In this document: piece by piece, positions 11,036-22,538 of the stretch
Position numbering within the stretch: position 1 is the first letter of the stretch
Layout of the letters: every line of letters begins with the position of its first letter
Assembly (NCBI RefSeq): GCF_029784165.1
Contig: NC_073696.1
Span: forward strand, 41,371,858-41,435,857
Source: Wyeomyia smithii
Taxonomy: Eukaryota > Arthropoda > Insecta > Diptera > Culicidae
DNA length: 64,000 bases
Direction: 5' to 3'
Made by a program: the position numbers and the translations under genes
Notes under the pieces: model-generated
What the model saw: the letters and a program-made list of their open reading frames with translations, nothing else
The model's database searches: none
Told to the model about the DNA's origin: nothing

Positions 11036-12630
11036 TTTGCCTTTCTCCTAGAAAGGTATAGCAATCACTGGAAAAACCAAAGGTATAAAAGTGCTCCAAA
11101 GGGTCGAATCTCGTATATCAATCGACTTAGTTTGACAAGCTGAGCATTTTCTGTATGTGTGTGTGTGTAACGCTCTCCAAATCTCACTCAATAAGACCCT
11201 ATTGAATTTCATTGCAATCGGATTTTTAGTTTAGAGGTTATGTTTAAAAATGTGAAAATCACGAAACATCATTATCTCAGAAATTACTCAACCGATTTTA
11301 ACAAAATTGGTTTTAAATGAACGAGCTACTTAAAAACCCTTAACTTTTGAGTTTCATGAAGATTGAATGTGTGGTTCAGAAGTTATTTAAAGAAACGTGT
11401 TCTGAAGAGTGTTTAATCTCACTCATGTTTCTCAGAGATGGCTGAACCGATTTCCACAAAATTAGTGTCATTTGGAAAGTCTAATTACCCCATAAAACCC
11501 AATTGATTTTTTTTGCAATCGGACTATTACTTTGCCTGTTATGTTTAAAAATATGAAATCCAGCTTTGAAAAGAAACATATTCAGAAGACTACTTAAACT
11601 CACTCACTTTTCTCAGAGATGGCTGAACCGATTTCCACGACATTAGTGTCAAATGAAAGGTCTAGCTGCCTCATAACACCCTATTGAATTTCAATGTAAT
11701 CGGTCCGTTACTTTGCCTGTAATGTATCAAAATATGAAAATCACGAAACTTCATTAGCTCAGAAAGTACACAACCGATTTGAACAATAATGGTATCAAAT
11801 GAAAGGACTAGTTAAAGGTTAGCTGATGAATTTTATAGTGATTAAACACCTGGTTCAAAAATTGTGAAAAGAAACATGTTCCGGTGACTTTTCAAATTCA
11901 CTCGTTTTCCCAAAAATGGCTGGACTAAATTCAACAAACTTAGTGTCAAATGAAAAGTTTGGCTTTCCTAGAGGTTCCCATTTTATTTGACTTTAATCGT
12001 ATTTTTATTCCAACCGTTATGTATTAAATTATAAAAACAACAAAAGTCTCTTACCTCAAAGACCACACGACTTATTTGAACATATCTAGTGTCATTTGAA
12101 CGGGTTGTCTCTCAAACTCACAAGTAAGAAATTTCGTAGCAATTTGATATGTGGTTCAAAAGTTATGAAAAGAAACGAAATTCAAAGACTGTTTGGTCGG
12201 CGTGCGACCAGATCGAACCAAGCGCCAAAAACATTATTTCGAGTAATCGGCGAGCAACGTTCAACCATCCCGTATGCTTCCTGCAAGCTGCTGCAGAGAA
12301 ATTTGGTTATAATACCATTATAAGCTGTTCTAATGATTTCGTTTTATTATAAAAGATAGATTATCAGTTTTAACATTCACTAGTGTTAAAAACTCAATTT
12401 AAAAAAAAAATGGCGCTTAGTTCGGTCTGGTCGCACGCCGACCATTTAAAACTGTAACTGCTTTAATTAAAACATATTGCCTCAACAAAATTTAAATTTG
12501 GTATTGTGCTATTCGTACGTTCCCGGTATTGCGCGTGATTGAAGTGTACGAAATTCAAAGTCATTTCTTTTATTTCGCTATTTCTTCAGCACGAATATTT
12601 TACTCCTAATGAATATTTTTTTAAACTTTT
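11036..12630 (+). repeat. Interspersed modular repeat, copy I
   Basis: It begins TGCCTTTCTCCTAGAAAGG and runs into a short (TG)n, then a series of related modules. TCTCAGAGATGGCTGAACCG appears near 11431 and again 180 bases later. A sister module, CACGAAACWTCATTAKCTCAG, appears near 11260 and 11742. The same order of modules occurs in copy II. I remember this opening sequence as very common in Aedes genomes. No protein is encoded. It contains a 251-bp inverted-repeat insertion, and its end abuts copy II. Confidence 0.65.
12194..12444. mobile_element. 251-bp MITE with TGGTCGGCGTGCGACCAGA ends
   Basis: The left end TGGTCGGCGTGCGACCAGA and the reverse complement of the right end agree over about 34 bases with two differences, reaching the motif GCGCCA on both sides. 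Copy II of the host repeat lacks this segment at the matching place (near 15745, where CTATTTAAAACT is continuous), which marks it as an insertion. TT flanks both sides. The termini resemble those of the larger element at 56606-58184. Confidence 0.75.
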
Positions 12631-12744
12631 TGCCTTTCTCCTAGAAAGGTATAGCAATCATTTGCAAAACCGAAGATATGAAAGTGCTCCAAAGGGACGA
12701 ATGGCATATATCACTCGATTCAGTTCGACGAGCTGAGAAATTTC

Positions 12745-12752
12745 TGTATGTA

Positions 12753-12823
<71 letters not shown>
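12745..12823. repeat. (TG)n microsatellite, left of the R1-clade insertion
   Basis: About 80 bases of TG/TATG repeats ending in a T run, which is the poly(A) tail of the minus-strand element read on the plus strand. Long CV or TH open frames here are repeat artefacts. Confidence 0.9.
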
Positions 12824-14715
12824 TTTTTTTTTTAAAGGTGGCGGTGAAATCTGCAAACAGACACCTGAGAAGAGAACTCAGGGTGTGGGGATGAGACTGG
12901 GGGAGAGATGCTGGGGTAGTTACACTCGCCCAGGCCCCTACTGGTCCCTGTCCCGACCCACTAAAACCCCTCAGTCTCCAGCCCTGGTCTTCCCGGAACG
13001 ACGGTTAAGTATTACGGCGGGGAGTGGCTTTTGTGCGTGATGCACCCTCTTTACTCTTATAACCTCCTAGCTAACTGCCTGGAGACTGGTATTTAGCTAC
13101 CACTGGCGTGTTGGTGGTTGACCCGCCACACACGTTGCAGCTCCAGAACAATCTGAGAGGCGGCCGCACAGACCGCGTTCCAGATGTCCGGGTCGTCACA
13201 CATCCTCCGGACTAGATTGTCCGGAGTAAGGCCAGGCCCGCTCACAGTCATCATGTTGCTCCTCGCTCTTACGAAACGGGGGCATACGAAGAAGACATGC
13301 TCAGCAGTCTCCTCCTCCTCCACGCACTCGGGACACATGGGGGACACCGCGTGTCCGAACCTGTGCAGATATTGCCTGAAACAACCATGGCCTGACAGGA
13401 TTTGTGTCAGGTGGAAATTCACTTCACCATGTCGTCTCCCGACCCAGCCGGATATCTCCGGTATGAGTCGGTGCGTCCATCTGCCCTTTGTGGAGTTGGA
13501 CCATTCCCGCTGCCAGCGGAGCATCGAGAATGACCTTCTGGTACCTCGTATGCCCCTTGTGTCCCGTTGGTCGAAACACTCTCTGTCCTCCTTGATGGCG
13601 ATGCTGATAGGCATCATGCCGGACAAGACACAGATTGCATCGTATGACACCGTACTGTAGGTACTTTCCAGTTTACCACGGTAACTGTTAGTACCTAGCG
13701 CTCTGGACCACACTGACCCACCATACCTAAGTATGGACGAAACCACGCTGGCAAGAAGTCTTCGCTTGCTGCCATAAACCGCTGAGCTATTGGACATCAT
13801 ACGAGATAGTGCTGCAATAGCCGATGAGGCCCTCTTACAGGCATAGTCTACGTGACTCCCGAACGTGAGCTTGTCGTCCACCATAACCCCCAAGAGCTTC
13901 AGGGATCGCTTCGAGGTGATGGTGCAGTCTCCGACTCTGACCACCGCCTGTTGCTCCGATTTACGGTTGTTCACAACCGTGACCTCCGTCTTATGATGCG
14001 CGAGCTCCAGTTTCCTGGAGCGCATCCAGTCCTCGACCTTGCGTATACAGTGCGCGGCCGTCAACTCGACCTTCTCGATAGACTCGCCGTAAACCTCTAG
14101 TGTTATGTCGTCTGCAAAGCCGACGGTTACAACCCCTACAGGGAACTTGAGTTTCAACACTCCGTCATACATGACATTCCACAACACCGGGCCCAGGATA
14201 GAACCTTGCGGAACTCCTGCGGTAATTGGGACGCACTTCTGACCCTCCTCCGTGTCGTAAACAAGTACTCGATTCTGGAAATAATTTTCCAGAATCTTGT
14301 ACAGCGACACCGGTACATGGATGCTCCTGAGCGCGAGCGCTATGGAGTCCCAACTGGCACTATTTCCCAGCCTTCGGCAATAAGACCAGTCTCTGCCGCT
14401 TCCACCTGTCCGGAAAGAGACAGTCATCCAGGCACCTCTGCATGACTGCCCTGAACAGCCCGGGGGCCGTTTTTATCGCCAGCCTGATCGCCAGGTTAGG
14501 GATACCATCCGGTCCCGGTGCCTTGCTCACTTTTAGGGATCTGGCGATCACGATGAGTTCCTCATTCGTAACTCTTGCCTCCTCCCCTGCCTCGACACGG
14601 CTGTCGTCGCTCATGGATTGGATGCTCGGCAGGTTGGCCGACCATCTCTGGTCCATGTCTGAGATACTGGTGATCGCTCTGCAGGCGCCAGCGCGCCTTT
14701 AGTCTTGGCCACTAC

Positions 14716-14716
<1 letters not shown>
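12824..14716 (-). mobile_element. 5'-truncated R1-clade non-LTR retrotransposon inserted in (TG)n
   Basis: Read on the minus strand, the segment encodes part of a reverse transcriptase and a C-terminal CCHC finger, then a 3' UTR and an A run that passes straight into (CA)n. The 5' side also abuts (TG)n at 14717. Both flanks are the same microsatellite, so the element sits inside it. R1-clade elements of insects include lineages (Waldo, Mino) known to target AC-type microsatellites. Family membership beyond R1-like is inferred. Confidence 0.8.
13093..14656 (-). pseudogene. R1-clade ORF2 reverse transcriptase, internally deleted
   Basis: Two minus-strand frames make up this remnant. The upstream one (14656-14360) carries the SKAPGPDGIPN motif and ends at PKAGK. 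The downstream one (14427-13093) has SASWDSI, AGVPQGSILGPVLWN, the catalytic GFADD, LLGVMVDDKLTF, and a C-terminal CPEC-x8-H-x4-C finger. At about 14390 the PKAGK motif runs directly into the SASWDS region. The intervening RT segment (fingers, and most of palm motif A with its first catalytic Asp) is therefore deleted, and the frame shifts. No endonuclease domain remains. It cannot encode an active enzyme. The long plus-strand open frames opposite it are antisense shadows. Confidence 0.85.
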
Positions 14717-14756
<40 letters not shown>

Positions 14757-14766
14757 TGTGTATGTG
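14717..14766. repeat. (TG)n microsatellite, right of the R1-clade insertion
   Basis: TG repeats with a few TATG interruptions, continuing the tract broken at 12823. Confidence 0.9.
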
Positions 14767-16057
14767 CAGATTTTTATTTTAACTCACTTTTCTCGGAGAT
14801 GGCTGGACCGATTTTAATGAAATTACATGCAAATGAAAGTTCTAGTTGCCCCATAAGACCCTATTAAATTTCATTGTAATTGGATTTTATTTTAGAGGTT
14901 TTGTTTAGACATGTAATAATCACGAAACATCAATATCTCAGAAACCACACAACCGATTTCAATAAAATTGGTATCGAATGAACGAGCTATCATAAAAACC
15001 CTTAACTTTTGATTTTTATATAGATTGAACAGGTGGTTAAAAAGTTTTGAAAAGAAACGTCTTCTGAAGACTGTTTAATTTCACTCATGTTTCTCAGAGA
15101 TGGCTGGACCGATTTCCACAAAATCAGTGCCATATGAAAGGTCTAGTTACCCCATAAGACCCTATTGATTTTTTTGCAATCGGACTATTACTTTGCCTGT
15201 TATGTTTAAAAATATGAAATCTAGCTTTGAAAAGAAACATATTCCGAAGAATACATAAACTCACTCACTTTTCTCAGAGATGGCTGAGCCGATTTTCACG
15301 AAATTAGTGTCAAATTAAAGGTCTAGCTGACTCATAATACTCTATTGAATTTTACTGTAATCGAACTGTAACTTCGTCTGTAATGTACCGAATTGTGAAA
15401 ATCACGAAACTTCATTATCTCAGAAAGTACACAACCGATTTGATCAATAGTATTATCAGATGAACGGGCTAGTTAAGGGTCATCTGATGAATTATGATTG
15501 AACACGTGGTTTCAAAGTTTGGCTACCCTATACGTTCCCATTTCATTTAATTATAATCGAACTAAGCAACCGTTATGTATTAAATTGGTGATAAAACAAC
15601 AAAATTCTATTATATCAAAGATTACACGACTTATTTGAACATAACTAGTGTCATACGAACGAGTCATCTCTCAAACTTACAATTAACAAACTTCATAACA
15701 ATTTGATATGTGGTTCAAAAGTTATGGAAAGGAAAGAAATTCAAAGGCTATTTAAAACTATACCTGCATTAATCAATATATGTGGCCTCAATATAATTTA
15801 AATGTGGAATCGTACCATTTGAATGATGCCGGAATCGCTCGTGATTGAATTGTTCGAAATTAAGAGTCATTTCTTTTATTTCGCTATTTCTTGAGCATTT
15901 ACATTACGTCAAATTTCATATTTTATACTTCTATTACAACATCATTATTTTAGAACCCAAGAAGTGAATACACATTTATTGGATTGAAGCGTTCATGTAA
16001 ATCTATTTTTACAAATAATAAGTTTGAATGAGAAAGGCTGGGTCTGACCGCTAGGTG

Positions 16058-17037
16058 GATTAATTTAGGTTTTTTATTATTTCCGGACAGTTTCTCTACA
16101 CAGCTGAATTATATTACAAATGGAAAATACTTACAGTTATACTCTAAACAATATAATGTCTGCGATGTCTTATTAGAACAATAAAAACAAGTATTTTGTG
16201 CTCAAAGGCTTTATATACAAAAGCAACTTTGTATGAGGCTCTTAATTCAAGATGTACAGTTTTCCAACACTCGTACAAACTGGTCGGTCTGTATTATTAA
16301 TTAATTAAAGCTCACTGCGAACGTTGCTTTATATCCTTAGTTCTTCATCCTCCTCATCTCAATATCTTCTCACAAAAATATGGTCGAACTGTTCCCAATC
16401 CCAAAACATAACAAGTGTGGTCAGCAATCATCCTCCCCTAAGTGCTGCTTATGTCGCCTTCAATACTGGTCGAAGATAGAAGCAAGAGTTCGTATTTATC
16501 TTTCGGAAGTGAAATAGCCCTTCCTAGGATTACTCTTTCGGAAGGATGCCCTTTACTGTGGATATGTCGAAGTATTTGACATTCGCTCGAAAAGACTTGG
16601 TTTGTGAAGGATTCTTCAAGCTATGCAGCTTGGTTGCGGAATAAGTAACAATTGTAACAATTTCAAGCATTCCATAGATTTAATCGATGCAGTTCATGCA
16701 TCATTCTGAGTTCTGACTGGTTTTAATGGACAAATTGGCAGACAATGGGTAGATCAGTTACGGTTTATTTCAATCAATTATATCAATATTGATTTTATGG
16801 TGTTTGACCCGCCAGAACCTACACAAATCGGGATAGCGTGACATGCACGTGTCATACAGCAGGCGACGAGAAATGATATCATTGTTATCTCTCCGAACAG
16901 TTTATAAATGTTTGCTGGTGTGCGCTATGATTAGAAAAGACAAATAACTGCAAAAACCATCTAAATAAATCAGATTATTGAATTGTTAAAATTCTAGGGC
17001 TAATAGGGTCTTAACATTAGTCTGAACAACGAAAATA
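16058..17037. other. Unassigned A+T-rich stretch
   Basis: No open frame of note, no RNA gene and no clear repeat termini between the modular repeat and the first Juan-like element. Confidence 0.4.
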
Positions 17038-17051
17038 CTAATAATTTATCA

Positions 17052-17085
17052 CAGTGCGTCTTGAGCTGCCCGACAGATCAGACGT
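17052..17085 (+). promoter_or_regulatory. Internal Inr + DPE promoter of Juan-like copy 1
   Basis: With A of the 5'-terminal CAGTG taken as +1 (17053), AGACGT occupies 17080-17085, exactly +28 to +33. This is the consensus sequence and spacing of the arthropod downstream promoter element. Jockey and I elements are known to use such internal promoters, which lets a full-length transcript carry its own promoter. Activity is inferred. Confidence 0.65.
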
Positions 17086-17270
17086 ATTTTTGGTTGCTTG
17101 TGGACTGGTCTTTGACTGCCTATAGCTTCATAGTTTGTGTTTTGTCAGTGTGTCTTTAAAAGATTACCATGAAGTTAACTTACATCAGTCTTTCTCAAGA
17201 CTACCTATTTATTTCTTTCTCAACACTTGCAATTTGATATTATTTTTGAACTTTTTTCGTATCACCTGAA

Positions 17271-18429
17271 ATGGCAGGACGAAAAAAGAAACCACGCATC
17301 GCTACGGGGAGGAAAAGAGAGGCATCTCTTTCTGAAACTAGCTTATGCAGTGAAAATTTATATGATATTCTGCCTGAGCGAGAAGCTGGCGAAATTGAAA
17401 TGTTCGAAAGTAAAACTATTCAAAGTGAAATTTATGTAATAAAGGAGAAAGTTCCACCTATTTTTGTAACTATTGCTTCTGAATTTATTATTTTTATAAG
17501 AGAACTTTCTACGTTTCTCTCCGACGTCAAAGTTACTTATCAAATTGGCCGAAGAGGCGAATGCCGTTTACTGGCCCAAACATTGAAAGATTGGAATCGT
17601 CTTATTCAGTATTTAACTGAAAAGATGTATAATTTTTTTACATATGATACGAACAGCGCCAAGCCGTTCAAGGTCGCATTGAAAGGTCTCACCAACGATC
17701 AAATTACTTTGACAGAATTACTTGGTATAGCCCCTACCCAAGTAATTGTGATGAAACAAAAATCACGAGGCGAAAACAGTCAGCGAACTGGAATTTCCTT
17801 GTAAATTATTTAATTCATTTTAACCACAGTGAGGTTAATAATTTAAAAATTTTTGAAAAAGCACATGCTTTATATAACGTGCGTGTAATATGGGAATTAT
17901 ATCGAAAGTTTAGCGGAGGTGAAAAGCATATCACCCAATGCCGTGTTTGTCAACGTTATGGCCATGGTTCAAAGTTTTGTAACATGGACCAAAAATGCCT
18001 CATTTGTGGAGACTCTTCTCAAAAAAAGGATACATGTCCTGGAAAGAGAGTAAAAATTTTCGCTGTGCGAATTGTAACGGCAACCATATGTCGAATTTTT
18101 ATCAATGCCCAGTCCGTTTAGCAATTGTTAAGGCAAGGCAAGGTAAACAAAATTCAATTTCCCAATTAAAACAAGCTTCAAAACAAAATTCTCCAAGCGT
18201 ACCAGTGACGCATAGTTTACCTACTCTTTTGCATACCCGTTTAACATATGCACAGGTTACAGGTAGTTCGAACATTCTACCGCCTAATGTTGGTGGTTCG
18301 AAAATGACCGATAATATGGGTAAGCAAAATACGCCAGAAAATAATTGTGCACCTATTACCCCAGCTAATATTACTACCGAAAATATTTTTTCTAATGTCA
18401 ATTGCCTGTGGCCTATTACGACAGGTTAA
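17271..18429 (+). pseudogene. Juan-like ORF1 (gag-like) pseudogene, copy 1
   Basis: It begins MAGRKKKPRIATGRKR like the intact ORF1. The first frame stops at 17804 because one C is missing, relative to copy 2, just before the GTAAATTATTTAATTC run. The zinc-knuckle region continues in other frames (17879 onward, 17995-18429). An 18-base deletion removes residues before LTELLGIAP, and a stop (GGTTAAC in place of GGTAAAC) ends it near 18429. Nucleic-acid-binding knuckles CRVCQRYGHGSKFC and CLICGDSSQKKDTC are still visible, the second having lost its His. Confidence 0.85.
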
Positions 18430-18556
18430 CTTTCTTTTCTGCAACAAGCAAAGTTCGATCTTATGAACGCCATGTTGCAGGAAAAATCAATGTTTGAAGC
18501 CATCCAAATAGGTACAAATTTTACAATTAAAATTGTTTCTAATTTGAAATTTAGCA

Positions 18557-21184
18557 ATGATTTTAAATAAACCAATCAAAATTTTGAATTGGAATGCTCG
18601 CTCATTGAAGGCCAATGAGAATGAGCTTTTCAAATTTTTTATTAGTAAATAATGTGCATATTGCAATTATTACTGAAACATTTTTAAAACCTAACATTGA
18701 ATTAAAATATGATCCCAATTACGTGGTTCATAGATATGATAGGATTCAGGGTTCCGGCGGTGGAGTTGCAATTGTTATTCATCGCCGAATCAAACATCGT
18801 GCTCTTCCCCATCTTTAGACGAAAGTTATTGAATCTTTGGGAATTGAAGTTCAAACTGAACTTGGGATTTTATTTATTGCCGCAGCATATTTACCATTTC
18901 AATGCACACGCGAGCACAAAAATTATTTTAAAGGTGATTTACAAAAACTCACCAGAACTCGTTCGAAATTCTAAACATCGTTCATGGAATACTTCTTAAA
19001 GTAATTCCAATGGAAAAATTTTATTCAATGATTGATCTTCAGGATACTATTCTATTTTAACTCCGAATAGTCCTACATGGTTTTCTTCTGTAAGAAACCC
19101 ATCAACAATTGATTTGGCGCTAACAGATCAAAGTCATGTATGTAGTGATTTGATCACACATGCTGACTTTGATTCTGATCATCTTCCAATAACTTTTTCT
19201 TTATCACATGGATCAGGTTTAAACCCTGTGAGCTCTGTTTTTAATTATAACAAGGCTAATTGGGAAAGATACAAAACTCATATTGAGAGAAATTTCAATA
19301 ATGAGCATGATTTGCAAAGCGAAGTGAATATTGATTCTGCTTTGGAAGCATTAAAATGTGCAATTGTTGATGCCAGGAATTATTCTGCTCAAGTGAAATT
19401 TGATTCACCAATAATTGACGAAAATCTTAAACTTCTAATTCGTTTGAAAAATGTCCGCAGACGTCAATATCAACGTTCTCGTGACCCTGTTTTTAAAACT
19501 ATTTATAAAGATTTACAGAAAGAGATTAAACATAGATTTACTCTTCTGAGAAATCAAAATTTTGAGACTAAAGTTGAAAAATTGAAACCATATTCAAAAC
19601 CTTTTTGGAAGGTGTCGAAGATTCTTAAGAAACCTTCAAAGCCTATTCCAGTGTCAAAAGATGGTGAACGTTTTCTTGTATCCAATGAACAAAAGGCTCA
19701 AAGACTTGCTCAAAGTTTGAGAGTGTTCATAACTCAAATTTGAATTTTGTGAGTCCAATTGAAAATGAAATCACACGTCAATTTGATTTAATTTCTTCCC
19801 AGAATTTTTTACCTGCAGAAATAATTGAAACTAACTTGAATGAGATTAAATCAATTATTAAAAATTTCAAAAATATGAAAGCACCTGGTGACGATGGAAT
19901 CTTTAATATAATAATCAAACATCTCCCTGAAAGCACAATGGAATTTTCAGTGAAAACTTTCTATTGCTGCTTCAAAATTGCATATTTTCCCAAATTATGG
20001 AAAAATGCAAAAATTACTCGAATTTTAAAACCGGATAAGAACCCAGCTGAAGTTTCAAGTTATCGACCAATCAGTTTGCTTTCTTCAATAAGTAAACTGT
20101 TTGAGAGAATTATTCTTAACAGAATGATGTCACACATTAACGAAAATTCAATTTTTGCAGATTAACAGTTTGGATTTCGCCATGGGCATTCCACTACTCA
20201 TCAATTGCTCAGAGTTACTATATGATACGAGCTAACAAATCTGAAGGTTATTCCACTGGAGTTGCTCTTTCAGACATAGAAAAAGCACTCGACAGTGTTT
20301 GGCATAAAGGTTTGATTGCGAAATTGCAAACTTTTTATTTTCCAATTTTCCTAATCAAAATTTTAAAAAATTATCTTACTGATCGAACTCTGCAGGTTGT
20401 CTATCAGAATGCAAAATCTGATAGATTTCCTGTCAGAGCAGGTGTACCTCAAGGCTCAGTCTTGGGTCCAGTCCTGTACAACATATTCACTTCAGATCTT
20501 CCTGATTTGCCTCCAGGATGCACAAAGTCATTGTTCTGCGATGACACAAGCATTTCCGTAAAAGGAAAAAGTCTTCGTGTCATATGCAGTCGATTGCAGA
20601 AAAGTTTAGATATTTTTTCTTCCTACTTGCAAAAGTGGAAAATCTCTCCCAATGCTTCTAAAACTCAAATGATAATTTTTCCGCATAAGCCTAGGGCTTC
20701 TTTCCCCAAGCCAAACAATAATCATGTTGTCAAGATGAATGGGGTTATTTTAAGTTGGTCTGACAAGGTTAAGTACTTGGGACTAATTTATGATAAAAAA
20801 CTTATTTTCAAAGAGCACATTGAGAGTATACAAGCCAAGTGCATCAAATATACGAGTTGTTTATATCCTCTCATTAACAGGAATTCTAAACTTTGGTTAA
20901 AGAACAAACTTTTGATTTACAAACAAATTTTCAGACCAGCAATGCTTTATGCTGTACCGATCTGGTCAAGTTGCTGTTCATCAAGGAAGAAAACGCTCCA
21001 AAGGATTCAGAATAAAATTCTTAAAATGATTTTGAAGCGTCCTCCTTGGTTTGGTACATTCGAATTACATAGACTTACTGGTGTTGAACCATTAGAAACT
21101 ATGTCAAATAAAATTATTAACAATTTTCGACAAAAATCGTTGCAATTCTCAATTGCTACGATAAGCTCTCTTTATAGCCAATAA
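18557..21184 (+). pseudogene. Juan-like ORF2 (endonuclease-reverse transcriptase) pseudogene, copy 1
   Basis: Aligns with ORF2 of copy 2 but is split into several frames: an early frameshift near 18635, stops near 18817 and 18998, a deletion removing the GDFN endonuclease motif near 18975, a frame change at about 19740, a stop at 20163 and a one-base loss near 20220. The last block (20222-21184) keeps AGVPQGSVLGPVLYN and FCDD, while palm motif A reads DIEKALD rather than DIEKAFD. It has no coding capacity. Confidence 0.85.
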
Positions 21185-21315
21185 GTTAGCAATTAAGTTA
21201 GTTGTAAGTTTACTTCCCCTTTTCTGACGAGTAGGTTTAAATCCCTACGAATGATAAGTCCTAATTGCGAAAGCAAACAAATCCTAACAATTAAAATTAC
21301 AAATTTCTAACAGTG

Positions 21316-22433
21316 TGTGACCTTTCGCTATTTTCATAGCCTGTCACAATGCTCTATGTAGCCCAAAATTACGTCATAAAAACAAAACATGGGTTGAAGA
21401 TCACTCTTAACAGCTAGCTAGGAATAAAAATAAATTAAATCAATAAAGAAAATAACAATATAATCAAATTAAAAAGTATACCCAAATATGACATCCAGAA
21501 TAGCTATATAGGGAGATGGCACGGCGATTTAATCTTGATAAACTCTACACACACGGCAGGGATTGTGTTCAGCCCTGACAAGGTACACATATCATACACA
21601 GCACAACACACTGAACTATAATTATTTCGCCTGCAAAGGAGTTCGGAAGGCAAGTTCCGGGAGAGTCAGAAGGCAATTCGGGTGATCGAGAAAGTCCTTA
21701 GGCAGCATTGGCAGAAGGGATTGGACCGTGCTAGTTGTCGAACGCACATAGTACAGCCGCAGTTTTTACCACGTTAACCCGTTAACCACGTTTTGCACAC
21801 GACAACGCAAAGTTGTAGAGCAACGTAATTAAATCGATACGGCTCTAATCCGCGAGTTAAAAGCAATCGTTTCGTCGCGGCAAACAATTGTTGTGTGCTG
21901 GAAAGGAGCGAATATATTGGCAGCTATTGGCAGAGATCGCACCCGTTTGGTGCCGTGGGTCCACTTACATCGAATCGGAGTGTTTAAAAGACCAGGTGGG
22001 GGCGTTTACAAGTCGGCAGAGCGGCTATTGTCAGCGACGAAGCCCAACGTTAACCCAGTAGAGTTGGCAAGGCACCAGCAGGAACGAGAGTAGGCGTAGG
22101 CGAGAAGCAGCGGCGACGGCATAGAAACAGCGGAGACGTAACGGGACAGCGGCGAAGGTGACCTCCGAGCGACAGACGGCAATGGAGCAGTGACAGACGG
22201 CGGGCCCAGACACTATCACACACACACATATCACGTAAGTCCAGTTTTGTAAAATATAGAGTAGGGAATTAGGGACGTTAGGGAAAAATTACCGTGCCAA
22301 ATATACTAGTTTTAAAACCAAGTGATTTTCTTCTCCTTTCCTCAATTTGACCCCTCCTTATGGACGAGCCGACCCTGAGGGCTCGTGGAGTTTTTTGCGA
22401 TTGAGCAGCGGGGATAGCAAAAGCCCAGTGACA
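21316..22433. mobile_element. Solo LTR (1118 bp) nested in the Juan-like 3' UTR
   Basis: The intact Juan-like copy reads straight through this point (CAGTGTTGAGAAG near 32620), whereas here 1118 bases intervene. The insert starts TGTGACC and ends GTGACA, the usual TG...CA of an LTR, and AGTG is duplicated on both sides (21312-21315 and 22434-22437). Polyadenylation-like AATAAA strings lie near 21423-21450. There is no gag, pol or second LTR, so it is best read as a solo LTR left by LTR-LTR recombination. The 4-bp duplication would fit a Ty3 or BEL-type element; the family is unresolved. Confidence 0.7.
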
Positions 22434-22538
22434 AGTGTTGAGAAGCCACCATTTGTGATTGGACACACATACTCATTATTTACTAATATTTATCATAAAT
22501 ACTTAAGCTACTAACAAATCCCCCCCTTAAAAAAAAAA

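Larger units (their letters stand above)
12631..16057 (+). repeat. Interspersed modular repeat, copy II (split by an R1-clade element)
   Basis: It opens TGCCTTTCTCCTAGAAAGG like copy I, reaches a (TG)n tract at 12745, is interrupted to about 14716, then resumes with (TG)n and the same modules. Examples are TCTCAGAGATGGCTGGACCG near 15094 and ACTTTGCCTGTTATGTTTAA near 15190. It closes with GAGAAAGGCTGGGTCTGACC followed by GCTAGGTGGATTA near 16030-16062. The body is non-coding. Confidence 0.65.
17052..22538 (+). mobile_element. Juan-like Jockey-clade retrotransposon, copy 1 (decayed, with LTR insertion)
   Basis: This copy aligns along its whole length with the intact copy at 28340-32735, same strand, with only a few differences in most 60-base blocks. 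It starts CAGTGCGTCTTGA and ends in ten A. A 14-bp TSD with one mismatch flanks it (17038-17051 and 22539-22552, core ATAATTTATCA). Both ORFs are broken by frameshifts and stops, and its 3' UTR is split by a 1118-bp LTR (21316-22433). It is full length but dead. Jockey/Juan assignment rests on ORF order, zinc knuckles, endonuclease plus RT, the unusual FCDD motif and the poly(A) end. Confidence 0.85.

Noticed and set aside
12641..13040. Open frames with long CV or TH runs
   Set aside because: They are translations of the (TG)n tract plus the 3' UTR of the R1-clade element.
13184..14702. Plus-strand open frames of 60-158 codons
   Set aside because: They lie antisense to the R1-clade reverse transcriptase, whose motifs are unmistakable on the minus strand.
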